From E44-bin88 sp034419075 (GTDB lineage: Bacteria; Chloroflexota; Dehalococcoidia; Dehalococcoidales; BS750m-G39), in NCBI GenBank assembly GCA_034419075.1, contig DAOULR010000001.1, forward strand, positions 1-64,000: a stretch of 64,000 nt of DNA. The letters run 5' to 3'. The notes beneath the pieces were generated by a model that saw only the letters and a list, made by a program, of their open reading frames with translations, was not told where the DNA came from and searched no databases. Below, piece by piece: positions 53,684 to 62,686 of the stretch. Each line of letters begins with the position of its first letter. The stretch's first letter is position 1. Both the position numbers and the translations under genes were made by a program.

Positions 53684-54544
53684 ATGGAAATCAAGAAAGT
53701 CGGTGTGGTCGGTTGCGGGTTGATGGGTAGTGGTATCGCCCAGGTCTGTGCCCAATCAGGCTACCAAGTAGTGGTCTCGGAAATAAACGATGACCTGCTG
53801 AATAAAGGGCTGGCATCAATCAATGCCCGGCTGGCTAAAAGTGTGGAAAAGGGGAAGCTCTCCGCTGAGGAAAGGGACAAAGCCCTCAACCGCATTAAAG
53901 GCACTACCAATAGTCAGGACTTCTCTGACTGCGGTCTAGTAATAGAAGCCATTATTGAGAAGGTGGAGCCGAAGAGGAAGGTATTTGCCAAGCTGGATAA
54001 AATATGCCCCAAAGATACCATCCTAGCTACGAATACGTCGGTCTTATCCATAATTGAAATCGCCGAGGCAACTAAGCGGCCGGACAAGGTGCTGGGGCTG
54101 CACTTCTTTAACCCGGTGCCAGTCATGGAACTGGTAGAGGCAATCAAGACCATCGCCACCAGTGAAGATACTCTTAGAATTGGCACTGAATTCGTTAAGT
54201 CCTTGGGAAAGACGGCCATTATCGCCAAGGATACTCCGGGCTTTGTGGTCAACCGCCAGCTGGAACCTTTCCTAAACAATGCTATCCGCATGCTGGAAGA
54301 CGGCGTTGCCACCAGGGAAGACATCGATGCCGGCGTAAAGCTGGGGCTAAATCACCCCATCGGCCCTCTAGAGCTGGCCGATTTAATTGGCCTGGACACC
54401 GTTTACTTTGGCGCCATTGACATGTATGATAAATTCAAAGAGCCCCAATATGCCCCGCCCGTTCTGCTGGGCAAGATGGTTGCCGCCGGCTGGCTGGGGC
54501 GTAAGACCGGAAAAGGCTTTTACGATTACGAAAAACCGGCCTGA
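53684..54544 (+). CDS. 3-hydroxyacyl-CoA dehydrogenase (3-hydroxybutyryl-CoA dehydrogenase type)
   Basis: 286 residues. ATG 53684 (MEIKKVGVVGCGLMGSGIAQ) after GGAGGAGG; the frame is open from 53648. NAD loop GCGLMGSG, LHFFNPVPVMELVE with catalytic His, and C-terminal GKGFYDYEKP. Oxidises 3-hydroxyacyl-CoA to 3-oxoacyl-CoA. A remnant of a second copy is at 56131. Confidence 0.94.
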   Translation: MEIKKVGVVGCGLMGSGIAQVCAQSGYQVVVSEINDDLLNKGLASINARLAKSVEKGKLSAEERDKALNRIKGTTNSQDFSDCGLVIEAIIEKVEPKRKVFAKLDKICPKDTILATNTSVLSIIEIAEATKRPDKVLGLHFFNPVPVMELVEAIKTIATSEDTLRIGTEFVKSLGKTAIIAKDTPGFVVNRQLEPFLNNAIRMLEDGVATREDIDAGVKLGLNHPIGPLELADLIGLDTVYFGAIDMYDKFKEPQYAPPVLLGKMVAAGWLGRKTGKGFYDYEKPA

Positions 54545-54604
54545 GTACGGATTAGGTTAGGGTTAGGGGCATCTTAACGACACCGGGAGTTCTTAAGGTG
54601 AGCT

Positions 54605-56125
54605 ATGGAAGCATTTTTTTGGTGGACTGATGAGCAGAAAAAACTGGCTGTCGAAGCCAGGGAGTTTGTCGATGACCTGATGCCCAGGGCTGAGGAGGCT
54701 TCCTGGAAGAAAGAGTTTCCCCGGGACATCGCTGATCGCATCGCCGGTAGAGGGTACTTCGGGGTTGGCATAGCCAAGGAGAACGGGGGTATGGGGCTGG
54801 GTATAACCGGGACCTGCATTGTTAACGAGGAGGTCAGCCGTATGCCGGCTTTGGGACCCGGTATATTCACCTCGGCTATGCTGGGAGGGGTTCATCAGAT
54901 TACCGAGTTCGGCACCGCTGAGCAGAAGGCCAGATTCTTAGCCAGGGTGGCTAAGGGGGAGCTGGGGGCAGTCGCTCTTACCGAGCCCTTTGTCGGTACC
55001 GATGCCGCTGGCATTGAGACTACCGCCCGGCGTGATGGCGACCGGTATATAATCAACGGCAAGAAGAGGTTCGTGACCGGAGCCGGCACCGCCAGCCGGT
55101 ACATGCTCTACGCCCGGACCAGTGATGACGCCGAAGCTGTACGCCACAACCGCCACCTTACCGGCTTCATCGTGGAAAAGGGGATGCCCGGCTTCACTAT
55201 AGAAAAAATAAACGAACTGATTGCCCTGGATAATATTCACAACGGCTATCTGAACCTGGATGAGGTGTCGGTGCCGGCAGATAACCGTGTCGGAGATGAG
55301 GGCCAGGGCTGGCAGATAATGATGTCGGGGCTTAACTATGAACGGTTAATCTGTGCTACACTGGCGGTTGGCGGCTTTCGCGAACTGCTTAAAAGCGTGG
55401 TTTCCTACGGGCAAAGGCGCGTCCAGTTCGGCCAGCCGACGATAAATATTACCACCAACCAGTTCAAGATTGCCGACATGCTCACGGAACTTAAGCTGGC
55501 CAGACTAGCCACCTACTACGCCGCCCACCTTATGGATTCGGGGCAGCCAGCGGTGGTAGAAGCCTCTATTGCCAAGCTCTACGGTGCTGATATGCTCATG
55601 CAAGCCAGCGTGGAGGCGACTCAGGTGATGGGGGGAGATGGTGCTACCAAATTCTATCCCCTGGATAGAATAATGAGGGAGGCCAAGACGGCTCAGATAG
55701 CCGGCGGCACCAGCGAGGCGATGAAGCTCCTTATTTACCGGATGGGACTAAGAGAAATGGCCGAAGAGCTGAAGATGCCGCACCGGGTCATCCACGAGGA
55801 GCTGGGGGTGCCTATGCCGACAGCGGAGCCGGCTAAACAACACCAGATTGATGACGATAAGCTGCTGGGGGTGCTGGCCGAAGACTACCGGGTCAACCCA
55901 GGTCTGTACATGAGCCGGGAGGACTTGAAAGCGCGGTTTGACGTGGAGGATAAAGAATTAGACCGGGTACTGGTATCTCTGGAAGAGAAAGGGCTGGTTA
56001 AGCTGTACCGGAGGCGCGGTGCGATTGAGCTGGCTAAGGCGACCTACCAAGGGCTGAAGAAGGCTAATTCAGCAGAATACTACCGGTGGTTCCCACCGAG
56101 GGTCAGAAAAGAAGATATTTTCTAG
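54605..56125 (+). CDS. acyl-CoA dehydrogenase with C-terminal winged-helix domain
   Basis: 506 residues; usual members have about 380. ACAD fold 1-395. The C-terminal catalytic Glu of MCAD is replaced (IAGGTSE at 365-371), but Glu246 in NYERL is at the place used by isovaleryl-CoA dehydrogenase. Residues about 415-485 (MSREDLKARFDVEDKELDR, then LVSLEEKGLVKLYRRRG) look like a winged helix. The fusion may regulate or mediate assembly. Confidence 0.87.
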   Translation: MEAFFWWTDEQKKLAVEAREFVDDLMPRAEEASWKKEFPRDIADRIAGRGYFGVGIAKENGGMGLGITGTCIVNEEVSRMPALGPGIFTSAMLGGVHQITEFGTAEQKARFLARVAKGELGAVALTEPFVGTDAAGIETTARRDGDRYIINGKKRFVTGAGTASRYMLYARTSDDAEAVRHNRHLTGFIVEKGMPGFTIEKINELIALDNIHNGYLNLDEVSVPADNRVGDEGQGWQIMMSGLNYERLICATLAVGGFRELLKSVVSYGQRRVQFGQPTINITTNQFKIADMLTELKLARLATYYAAHLMDSGQPAVVEASIAKLYGADMLMQASVEATQVMGGDGATKFYPLDRIMREAKTAQIAGGTSEAMKLLIYRMGLREMAEELKMPHRVIHEELGVPMPTAEPAKQHQIDDDKLLGVLAEDYRVNPGLYMSREDLKARFDVEDKELDRVLVSLEEKGLVKLYRRRGAIELAKATYQGLKKANSAEYYRWFPPRVRKEDIF

Positions 56126-56130
56126 AGAAG

Positions 56131-56178
56131 CGGCATAGGGCCGGAAAAGGCTTTTACGATTGCGAAAGACCCGCATAA
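56131..56178 (+). pseudogene. 3' remnant of a second 3-hydroxyacyl-CoA dehydrogenase gene
   Basis: Codons for RHRAGKGFYDCERPA and a TAA, against GRKTGKGFYDYEKPA at the end of the intact gene (54500-54544); a core of 21 bases is identical. It sits in the short gap after the acyl-CoA dehydrogenase gene and points to a deleted tandem copy. Confidence 0.7.
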
Positions 56179-56199
56179 AGATAGGAGGGCTTTAGACAT

Positions 56200-56871
56200 A
56201 TGTCGGAAACAGGGGAATACAAGGAACTTCTAAAAAGACTGGAAAAAGCCGAAAAAAACGCCCAGATAGCCAGAGATTGGGTTGAGATTTCTAATCTGCA
56301 CGGACGTTATAATCACCTTTGTTTAGGCCACTATTGGGAAAAAATCTGCGATGAGCTTTTTGCCAAGAAGACCCCCGGGGTCAAGGCAGAGATAGTTGAG
56401 AGCGGTGTTTTCCACGGCATTGAGGGCGTCAAAAAGGTTTTTATAGAGATGCTGGGCAAGCTCTATAACTACGAAGGGAACTGCGCCATCCACGAGCTGA
56501 CGACGCCGGTTATTCAGATACAACCGGATATGAAAACAGCCAAAGGGATGTGGTTCCATATCGGGCTTAACACATTTCTTGATCCGGTCAAGGGCGTGAT
56601 TCCCATATGGCAAGTTATAAAATACAACCATATCTTCGTTAAAGAAGACGGACAGTGGAAGTTCTGGGACTACCGGGCTCATCTGATGCTACGCAGTTCC
56701 TACGAAAAGGCATGGGTTGAAGAACCAGTTATTCAGGGTAGTACTATCAAGGGCGCCAAGGAAGCCGAAGCGCCCAAACCCGATGAGCCGACCAGTTTCC
56801 ATCAGCCCTACCCCGGGAAGAAAGGATACTGGGCAGGCCTGCCACTGCCACCGGAATACATTGACCTTTAG
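56200..56871 (+). CDS. SnoaL-like (NTF2 fold) protein
   Basis: 223 residues with a coiled N-terminal helix (LLKRLEKAEKNAQIARDWVEI) and an NTF2-like domain to about 165 (WKFWDYRAHLML), then a Pro-rich tail. Same architecture as the protein at 34930, also next to an OYE-type gene. Ribosome-binding site AGGAGG. Function unknown. Confidence 0.7.
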   Translation: MSETGEYKELLKRLEKAEKNAQIARDWVEISNLHGRYNHLCLGHYWEKICDELFAKKTPGVKAEIVESGVFHGIEGVKKVFIEMLGKLYNYEGNCAIHELTTPVIQIQPDMKTAKGMWFHIGLNTFLDPVKGVIPIWQVIKYNHIFVKEDGQWKFWDYRAHLMLRSSYEKAWVEEPVIQGSTIKGAKEAEAPKPDEPTSFHQPYPGKKGYWAGLPLPPEYIDL

Positions 56872-56926
56872 GCTCGGCCTTTATCGGTAAGATAACATTG
56901 AGGGGCTTGGGTATAAGTGCTACGGT

Positions 56927-59014
56927 CTAAATAGCACGAGCAATGCGCGCCCCATCGGCAATAGCATCTACTATCAGGTTTGGCTCCTTGCAGTCGCCAA
57001 TGGCGTGGATTTCCGGGGCTAAACCCTTCAGCTCCTTGATAAGCTCTGTATTTGGCTGCAGGGGCAGCGCTGTCACTATCGTATCGGCTTCGATGGTCTG
57101 CCTCTCCCCATCCTTAGTCGTGATGGTCAGCCCTCTGTCGGTTATCTCCTCATAGTTAACCCCGGGTATCATGACTACCCCCTTTTCATCCAGCCAGTTA
57201 AGCAGGTGCGGCTTGATGAATATATCCAACAACCCGTCCCCAATTTCCTCGGCCGTGTCCACTATGGTCACCTTCCTGCCTCGCTTAACCAGAAACTCAG
57301 CGGTCTGGCAGCCCTGTATATTACCCCCCATGATAACAACCCTTTTACCTAGGGGCATCCAGAACCTAGTCAGCCATCTCAGCATCTTGGGGCTCAAGAA
57401 CCTCAGGAAGCCCTTGAGCCTCTGGTGTAGAGCCTGGCTGGTGACTACATTACGCCTATCTATTCCCGGCACCTCCGGAATGTTATGTGTCCCTCCCGCG
57501 GCGATGATGAGCACATCGGGCTTGACCTCTTCGACAACTGACCGGTCTACCTCTTTACCCAGTTTTACCTCGACACCCAGCTTGATAAGCTGGGTTCTGT
57601 AGTATTTGACCAGGCCCAAGATATCCTCCCGGTCAAACCCCTTCACCAGGGCCGCCAGCACTGTTGAGCCGCCGAACCGGGGCTCTTTATCGTAGAGTAT
57701 TACTTCATGCCCCCTCAAGGCGGCCACCTTGGCCGTCTCCATCCCCGCCGGCCCGCTGCCGACCACCATAACCCTTTTCTTCTTCTTGGCCGGTTTAAGC
57801 TCGTATTCCTTCTCTTTGCCTATAGCCGCGTTTACCTGGCACAGCGGCGGGTTACCGTGTTCATTATTATCAAAGCAGGTGGTACAGCCGGTGCAGGGGC
57901 GAATATCCTCTAATCTGCCTTCAGCAAGCTTGTTGGGAAGCTCCGGGTCGGCCATCAGACGCCGGTTGAAACTGATGAAGTCTACGGCACCACGGCGTAG
58001 CAATTTCTCACCGAGTTCCGGGTCAAGTCTGCCTATGGTAATGACTGGTATTGATACTACCTTCTTAACGGCGATGGCTGGAGGCACCCAGCCCCCCACC
58101 CCGTGACGGCTATCATCAACCTCTCCTCTCAATGGAAACGGGGTTTCCGGATAAAAAGCGATATCGGGGAACTGGGTGCTATCACGTTTAGCGGGATCTT
58201 TGGGCTTGTTATAAAACTCAACCCTCACGTGAATAGCATCGGCACCGGCGGCTTGCAATATTTGGGCAATCCCCTGGCACTCCTCAGGGGTTATACCTTT
58301 CTCCAGCCCCGGCTCGGCGCCATTAATAAGGGCGATGATGGCAAAGTCCTGGCCGTTGAGCCTTTTTACCTCTTTGATTATATCAACGACAATCTTGGCT
58401 CGGCTTTCCAGGCTGCCGACACCATAGGCGTCTTGGCGTTTATTCCAGGCGCGAGATAAGAAACTATTCAGCAGGTGATTACAGCCGGCATTCAGCTCTA
58501 TGCCCTGAAATCCAGCCCTCTTAGCCCTATTCACCAAGTCGCCGAAGGCTTCTACAATCCCCTCAATCTCAACAACGGTCAGCTCCCGGCAAGGGGCTAA
58601 ATGAGGGAGAGGCAGCTCGCTCTTGCTCAATGATGAAGCGGCTAACGGCTCCGCTCCTGCCTCTGCCAGAAACGGCGGTAACATCGGGCCTAAATGAAAG
58701 GTTTGTACGAAGGCGGGGCAATCATGTTTTCGGATAGCCTCAGCCAGTCTGGTCATATCGGGCAGATATTTATCATCGTTCATCAGGTATCCTCGCCCGG
58801 GCGGGACACCAAGAGGGGCCGCCCCCACCGTTACAATACCAGCGCCACCTTTGGCTAAAACCTCGTAGCTATCTATTACTCCTTGCTGGATATGACCATC
58901 TTCCCAGGGATAAAAGCCCAGCGTTGAGCCTGTCTTTAATAGACGGTTTCTGGTGCGTACCGAACCTATATAACCGGGTTCCAGGAGCTTACGAAACCTT
59001 CTGCTGCTAGGCAT
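56927..59014 (-). CDS. OYE-family FMN/FAD/4Fe-4S oxidoreductase, second copy
   Basis: 695 residues, collinear with the enzyme at 32791: FMN barrel, Fe-S Cys 374, 377, 380 and 392, then VVGSGPAGMETAKVAALRGHE and VVIMGGNIQG Rossmann segments. It shares the unusual LNAGCNHLL in place of the HxxH pair, so both belong to one non-canonical subgroup. Probably reduces a related enone or enoyl-CoA. Confidence 0.9.
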   Translation of the reverse strand: MPSSRRFRKLLEPGYIGSVRTRNRLLKTGSTLGFYPWEDGHIQQGVIDSYEVLAKGGAGIVTVGAAPLGVPPGRGYLMNDDKYLPDMTRLAEAIRKHDCPAFVQTFHLGPMLPPFLAEAGAEPLAASSLSKSELPLPHLAPCRELTVVEIEGIVEAFGDLVNRAKRAGFQGIELNAGCNHLLNSFLSRAWNKRQDAYGVGSLESRAKIVVDIIKEVKRLNGQDFAIIALINGAEPGLEKGITPEECQGIAQILQAAGADAIHVRVEFYNKPKDPAKRDSTQFPDIAFYPETPFPLRGEVDDSRHGVGGWVPPAIAVKKVVSIPVITIGRLDPELGEKLLRRGAVDFISFNRRLMADPELPNKLAEGRLEDIRPCTGCTTCFDNNEHGNPPLCQVNAAIGKEKEYELKPAKKKKRVMVVGSGPAGMETAKVAALRGHEVILYDKEPRFGGSTVLAALVKGFDREDILGLVKYYRTQLIKLGVEVKLGKEVDRSVVEEVKPDVLIIAAGGTHNIPEVPGIDRRNVVTSQALHQRLKGFLRFLSPKMLRWLTRFWMPLGKRVVIMGGNIQGCQTAEFLVKRGRKVTIVDTAEEIGDGLLDIFIKPHLLNWLDEKGVVMIPGVNYEEITDRGLTITTKDGERQTIEADTIVTALPLQPNTELIKELKGLAPEIHAIGDCKEPNLIVDAIADGARIARAI

Positions 59015-59062
59015 AAATATACCTCCCGTAGTTACCCCGCTATAGAGAATAGGCTCACGGCC

Positions 59063-60298
59063 TCACTTACTCTGAAGAATCCCGCGGGCTATCGTTTCAA
59101 AGACGTCATCAGGAATAGACCACTTGCGTATGGAGCCTTCGTTCTTAACCGCCTTCACAATCTCAGCAATCTGCTCCTTGGTTGCCGAGAGCCCCAGCTC
59201 CTCCAGTTTCCTGGCCACCGCCGTCTTGCCGGTCATTTTGCCCAGAACGATATTGTAACCCTTTTTCCGCCCGATCATCTCAGGCAGACAGATGAAAGGA
59301 GCAAAGGGTCTATCGGTATTCTTCAAGCGCTCAATCGAGTCAACCACCATGCCCGATTCAAAGTCATACTGGTTGGCCCCGGTTACGGGCTTATTCATGG
59401 GAATAGGTATTTTGGTCAGGTCGGAAACCAGCTGGCAAACTGGATAAATCTTATCAAGCTTGATACCGGTATCAACACCGAGAAGCATTTCCAGGTCCAG
59501 TGCCACTTCCTCGGTAGCCGCATTGCCCGACCTCTCACCGAGGGCGTTTATTGACGTGTGAACCACTGACGCGCCTCCGGCCACTGCTGCCAGCATATCC
59601 ACGGTAGCCAAGCCATAATCATTATGGGCATGCATTTCTATGGGAGTGTCACCCACCCATTCCCTCAACTTGCCGATGATATAGACTGTAGTCCAGGGCA
59701 GACTAAAGCCGTGGGTATCAGCGATAACCACATGGTCAACCCCGGCGTCATTAACCAGGCTCTTATACATCCGTTCCAGGAAAGGCATCGGCGCCAGGAA
59801 ATCATCCCAGGGCATGGTGGCAGTGAAGATGCCGTTCTTCTTGGCGTAGGCGGCCACTCTGACCAGCCTTTCCAGCATGTCATCCTCGCTCATGCCAAAA
59901 AAGACCTTATTCAACCAAGGGTTGCCGGCACACTCAATAACGACACCGTCGGCTCCAGACTCCAGGGCATTATCGATTTCCCACTCGTTCCAGCGGCAGA
60001 GGAAGAACACCTTAGCCTTTCGGGGCATCTTGACCATCTCCTTAGCCACCTCTTTATCCTCATCGGATACGATGGGAAATATCTCCACACTATGGACTCC
60101 CAGTTCGTCCAGCGCCTTAAAGATGCGTATTTTTTCATCGGGGCGCAGGGCAACATGGGGCGCCTGCTCCGCCTCTCGCAGAGTCACGTCATGGATATAG
60201 ACCCTGTCAGGCAGGTGGAACTGGTTCCTTACCTCGTCCAAATAATTGAAGTCCGTTATCCAGTAGTTATCGGTCAACCCGGAGAGTTTCTTCTTCAT
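59063..60298 (-). CDS. DRE-TIM metallolyase (homocitrate/isopropylmalate synthase family)
   Basis: 411 residues. Metal motif HDVTLREAEQ at about 35, HAHNDYGLATV at about 223 and ALGERSGNA at about 252, as in the Claisen-condensing 2-isopropylmalate, homocitrate, citramalate and Re-citrate synthases. No LeuA regulatory domain. It may condense or cleave an acyl-CoA from the catabolic locus, or serve biosynthesis; substrate cannot be read. 48 bases downstream of it (plus coordinates below) is the OYE-type gene. Confidence 0.85.
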   Translation of the reverse strand: MKKKLSGLTDNYWITDFNYLDEVRNQFHLPDRVYIHDVTLREAEQAPHVALRPDEKIRIFKALDELGVHSVEIFPIVSDEDKEVAKEMVKMPRKAKVFFLCRWNEWEIDNALESGADGVVIECAGNPWLNKVFFGMSEDDMLERLVRVAAYAKKNGIFTATMPWDDFLAPMPFLERMYKSLVNDAGVDHVVIADTHGFSLPWTTVYIIGKLREWVGDTPIEMHAHNDYGLATVDMLAAVAGGASVVHTSINALGERSGNAATEEVALDLEMLLGVDTGIKLDKIYPVCQLVSDLTKIPIPMNKPVTGANQYDFESGMVVDSIERLKNTDRPFAPFICLPEMIGRKKGYNIVLGKMTGKTAVARKLEELGLSATKEQIAEIVKAVKNEGSIRKWSIPDDVFETIARGILQSK

Positions 60299-60404
60299 CC
60301 AGTTACCCCCTATAAATTGCTACGATTGAAAGTATATAAGATTCATCGGCAAAAAAAAAGATAAAAAATTAACAAGATAATAAATTAACAATATACGGAG
60401 TAAC

Positions 60405-60433
60405 TTGACGCCGCTGATGGCGGCAGTTATTAT
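60405..60433 (+). promoter_or_regulatory. promoter of the nitroreductase gene
   Basis: TTGACG at 60405-60410, 17-base spacer, TATTAT at 60428-60433. The rest of 60299-60502 is AT-rich and should also carry the divergent promoter of the DRE-TIM gene, for which no clear boxes were found. Confidence 0.7.
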
Positions 60434-60502
60434 TTGCCCATACCTATTTATCCAAAAACGATTGAACCGCTTCACCGGAAATAACACCGCAAAGGAGACG
60501 AG

Positions 60503-61060
60503 ATGGAAACACTGGAAGCAATAGAAAAGAGGGCCAGTCTAAAAACACATCTCTCAACGCGTGAAGTTGAACAGGACAAAATAATCAAGGTCCTGGAAGC
60601 CGCCAGACTGGCACCCTCAGCAACTAACGAACAGCCATGGCGATTCGTTGTGGTTAAGGGCAAAGAGAATGTTGAGAATGTGGTAACCAGAGCATCCAGA
60701 ATGGGGAGAAAAGCGTTTGATGAAGCACCTGTCCTTATTCTCGTATTTGTTAATCCCAAGGACTATGTTTTCCCTGATGGGAAAACATTTTATCTTCTTG
60801 ACATAGGTCTAGCGATGGAAAACGTTCTCTTGGCGGCGACTGACCTTGGGCTAATTACTCATCCGATGGCAAGTCTGGACGGGGACAAGCTGAAAGAAAT
60901 GCTGGGTATTCCTGATGAAATGGAGTTTATCATCGCCACGCCTCTCGGATATCCGGTCGAGAGTTCCTACGAAGAGGCAGCTCAGGAAAGATTAAGCCAA
61001 CGCAACCGGAAAGACCTCAAAGAATTGGTTTGTATGAACGCTTGGGGGAGGCCATTTTAG
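60503..61060 (+). CDS. nitroreductase-family FMN oxidoreductase
   Basis: 185 residues. N-terminal EAIEKRASLKTHLSTREV with LAPSATNEQPWRFVVV (FMN site) and C-terminal ATPLGYP. Ribosome-binding site AAAGGAGACGAG. Family reduces nitro groups, quinones or enones with NAD(P)H. Single gene between minus-strand units; 61061-61246 after it shows no further feature. Confidence 0.85.
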   Translation: METLEAIEKRASLKTHLSTREVEQDKIIKVLEAARLAPSATNEQPWRFVVVKGKENVENVVTRASRMGRKAFDEAPVLILVFVNPKDYVFPDGKTFYLLDIGLAMENVLLAATDLGLITHPMASLDGDKLKEMLGIPDEMEFIIATPLGYPVESSYEEAAQERLSQRNRKDLKELVCMNAWGRPF

Positions 61061-61246
61061 GCTTATCTGCATCTGCGCTATTCACCTCAAGCGGAGGCCG
61101 GGCAGTGCACAAAACGGGCTTTTGTTGATAGTCCTTGAGCTACTTTTGAGTTCGGCATTGAAAACAGTATGCTTGTATTGAATCTGCCCACTTTTTTAGT
61201 CCCCATTACCTTCCTCCCTACCATCAGAATTCTTCCGGCGTTGAGA

Positions 61247-61909
61247 CTAAAGCTCGATGTCTTTCAAATCCTCGGCCAGAATTAGTCTAGGCTCAGTAAC
61301 AGCCTGTATCTCGTCCGCCGACCAGCCGGGGGCGACCTCTTTTAGCACCAGTCCCTCTTTGGTAACTTCAATAACGGCGATATCGGTAACGATCAAGTCC
61401 ACGCACTCTCTGGCGGTAAGAGGATAATCACACTCTTTAACAATCCGGTAGTTGCCGTCCTTGGTGGTGTGTAACATGGCTACAATCAGCTTTTTAGCAC
61501 CAGCCGCCAGGTCCATGGCACCACCCATACCGATTCCATGCCTTGTTCCCGTTCGCCAGTTTGCCAAGTCCCCTTTCTCCGATACCTGATAGGCCCCCAG
61601 AACGGTGATATCAATATGACCACCTAATATCATGTCAAAGGCTTCAGCGCTGTTGAAAACAGACATGCCAGGCGCGGGGGTGATAAACTGAGCTGAGGCG
61701 TTAATCAAATCCTCATCTCCTTCGCCCGGGGCAGCCAGTGGGCCAGCGCCAAGTAGTCCAATCTCATATTGAAATAAAACAGTCCTGCCCTCGGGAATAA
61801 AGTCGGCGGCTAAACTAGGCATGCCATAGCCTAGATTGACCACGTCCCCGTCCTTAAATTCCTTGGCAACCCTGAGGGCAATCGTCCGTTCGTCGAGTCG
61901 CTCTTTCAT
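61247..61909 (-). CDS. 3-oxoacid CoA-transferase, subunit B (SCOT/AtoA type)
   Basis: 220 residues. VNLGYGMPSLAADFI, then YEIGLLGAGP in place of the usual SENGxxGxGP, keeping the nucleophilic Glu (residue 49). GIGMGGAMDLAAGAKKLIV is typical. Overlaps the subunit A gene by 4 bases. Confidence 0.9.
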   Translation of the reverse strand: MKERLDERTIALRVAKEFKDGDVVNLGYGMPSLAADFIPEGRTVLFQYEIGLLGAGPLAAPGEGDEDLINASAQFITPAPGMSVFNSAEAFDMILGGHIDITVLGAYQVSEKGDLANWRTGTRHGIGMGGAMDLAAGAKKLIVAMLHTTKDGNYRIVKECDYPLTARECVDLIVTDIAVIEVTKEGLVLKEVAPGWSADEIQAVTEPRLILAEDLKDIEL

Positions 61910-62637
61910 CCTCGGCCTCCTGTTGGGCGTATAGGTACTATCCGGTCAACATACAGGCAAGGGGTGTGAATGTGGTCAGGGTCAAGCTCACCGGGTTGCA
62001 CCAGATGCTCAACCTCGGCGATAGTTACATCAGCAGCCGTGGCCATTACCGGGTTGAAGGTCCGGGCAGCTAAGCGATACACCAGGTTTCCCATGGTATC
62101 GGCCTTGTGCGCTTTGATAAGGGCGTAGTCTGCCCTCAGTGGGAGCTCAAAGAGATATTCTTGGCCATTAATTACCCTCTTTTCCTTCCCCTCTTCAATA
62201 ACGGTGCCAATCCCAACTTTGGTATAGAAGCCACCCATACCCGCTCCCCCGGCCCGTATCCGGTGCACTAATGTTCCCTGCGGAACTATCTCCAACTCGA
62301 CCTCGTCCTTATTGAACTGCACTTCAAAGGGTGAAATGGGTGGCAGGTTGCCCAGGGCGGGGAGACACGAAATGGCTTTCTTAACCTGGTGATTCTCAAA
62401 TAGTATCCCGTGGTCGGGGTAGCCATCAGGAGGTCTTACCAGCTTTGACTGTTCCAGCCCATGGCCCATATGAACCTGTACGAGGGTAAGGTTCTTAGCC
62501 CCCTGCCTGGCCAGCGCGTATATCAGATTATGTGGTAGACCCGCCGGCGGTCCAAAGCCACCTATGAATATTACCGCTCCATCCGGTATATCAGCTACGG
62601 CGGCGTCACAGGAACTGTATATTTTATCTATAGGCAT
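61906..62637 (-). CDS. 3-oxoacid CoA-transferase, subunit A (SCOT/AtoD type)
   Basis: 243 residues. N-terminal IFIGGFGPPAGLPHNLIYAL is the GGFG CoA-site motif; RAGGAGMGGFYTKVGIGT is also typical. Partner of the downstream gene. It probably activates a carboxylic acid from acetyl- or succinyl-CoA for the adjacent acyl-CoA dehydrogenases. Confidence 0.9.
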   Translation of the reverse strand: MPIDKIYSSCDAAVADIPDGAVIFIGGFGPPAGLPHNLIYALARQGAKNLTLVQVHMGHGLEQSKLVRPPDGYPDHGILFENHQVKKAISCLPALGNLPPISPFEVQFNKDEVELEIVPQGTLVHRIRAGGAGMGGFYTKVGIGTVIEEGKEKRVINGQEYLFELPLRADYALIKAHKADTMGNLVYRLAARTFNPVMATAADVTIAEVEHLVQPGELDPDHIHTPCLYVDRIVPIRPTGGRG

Positions 62638-62686
62638 CTAGACTGACCTCCTTAATATAGATTTAGCCCGGCACCTTGAAGGAACA

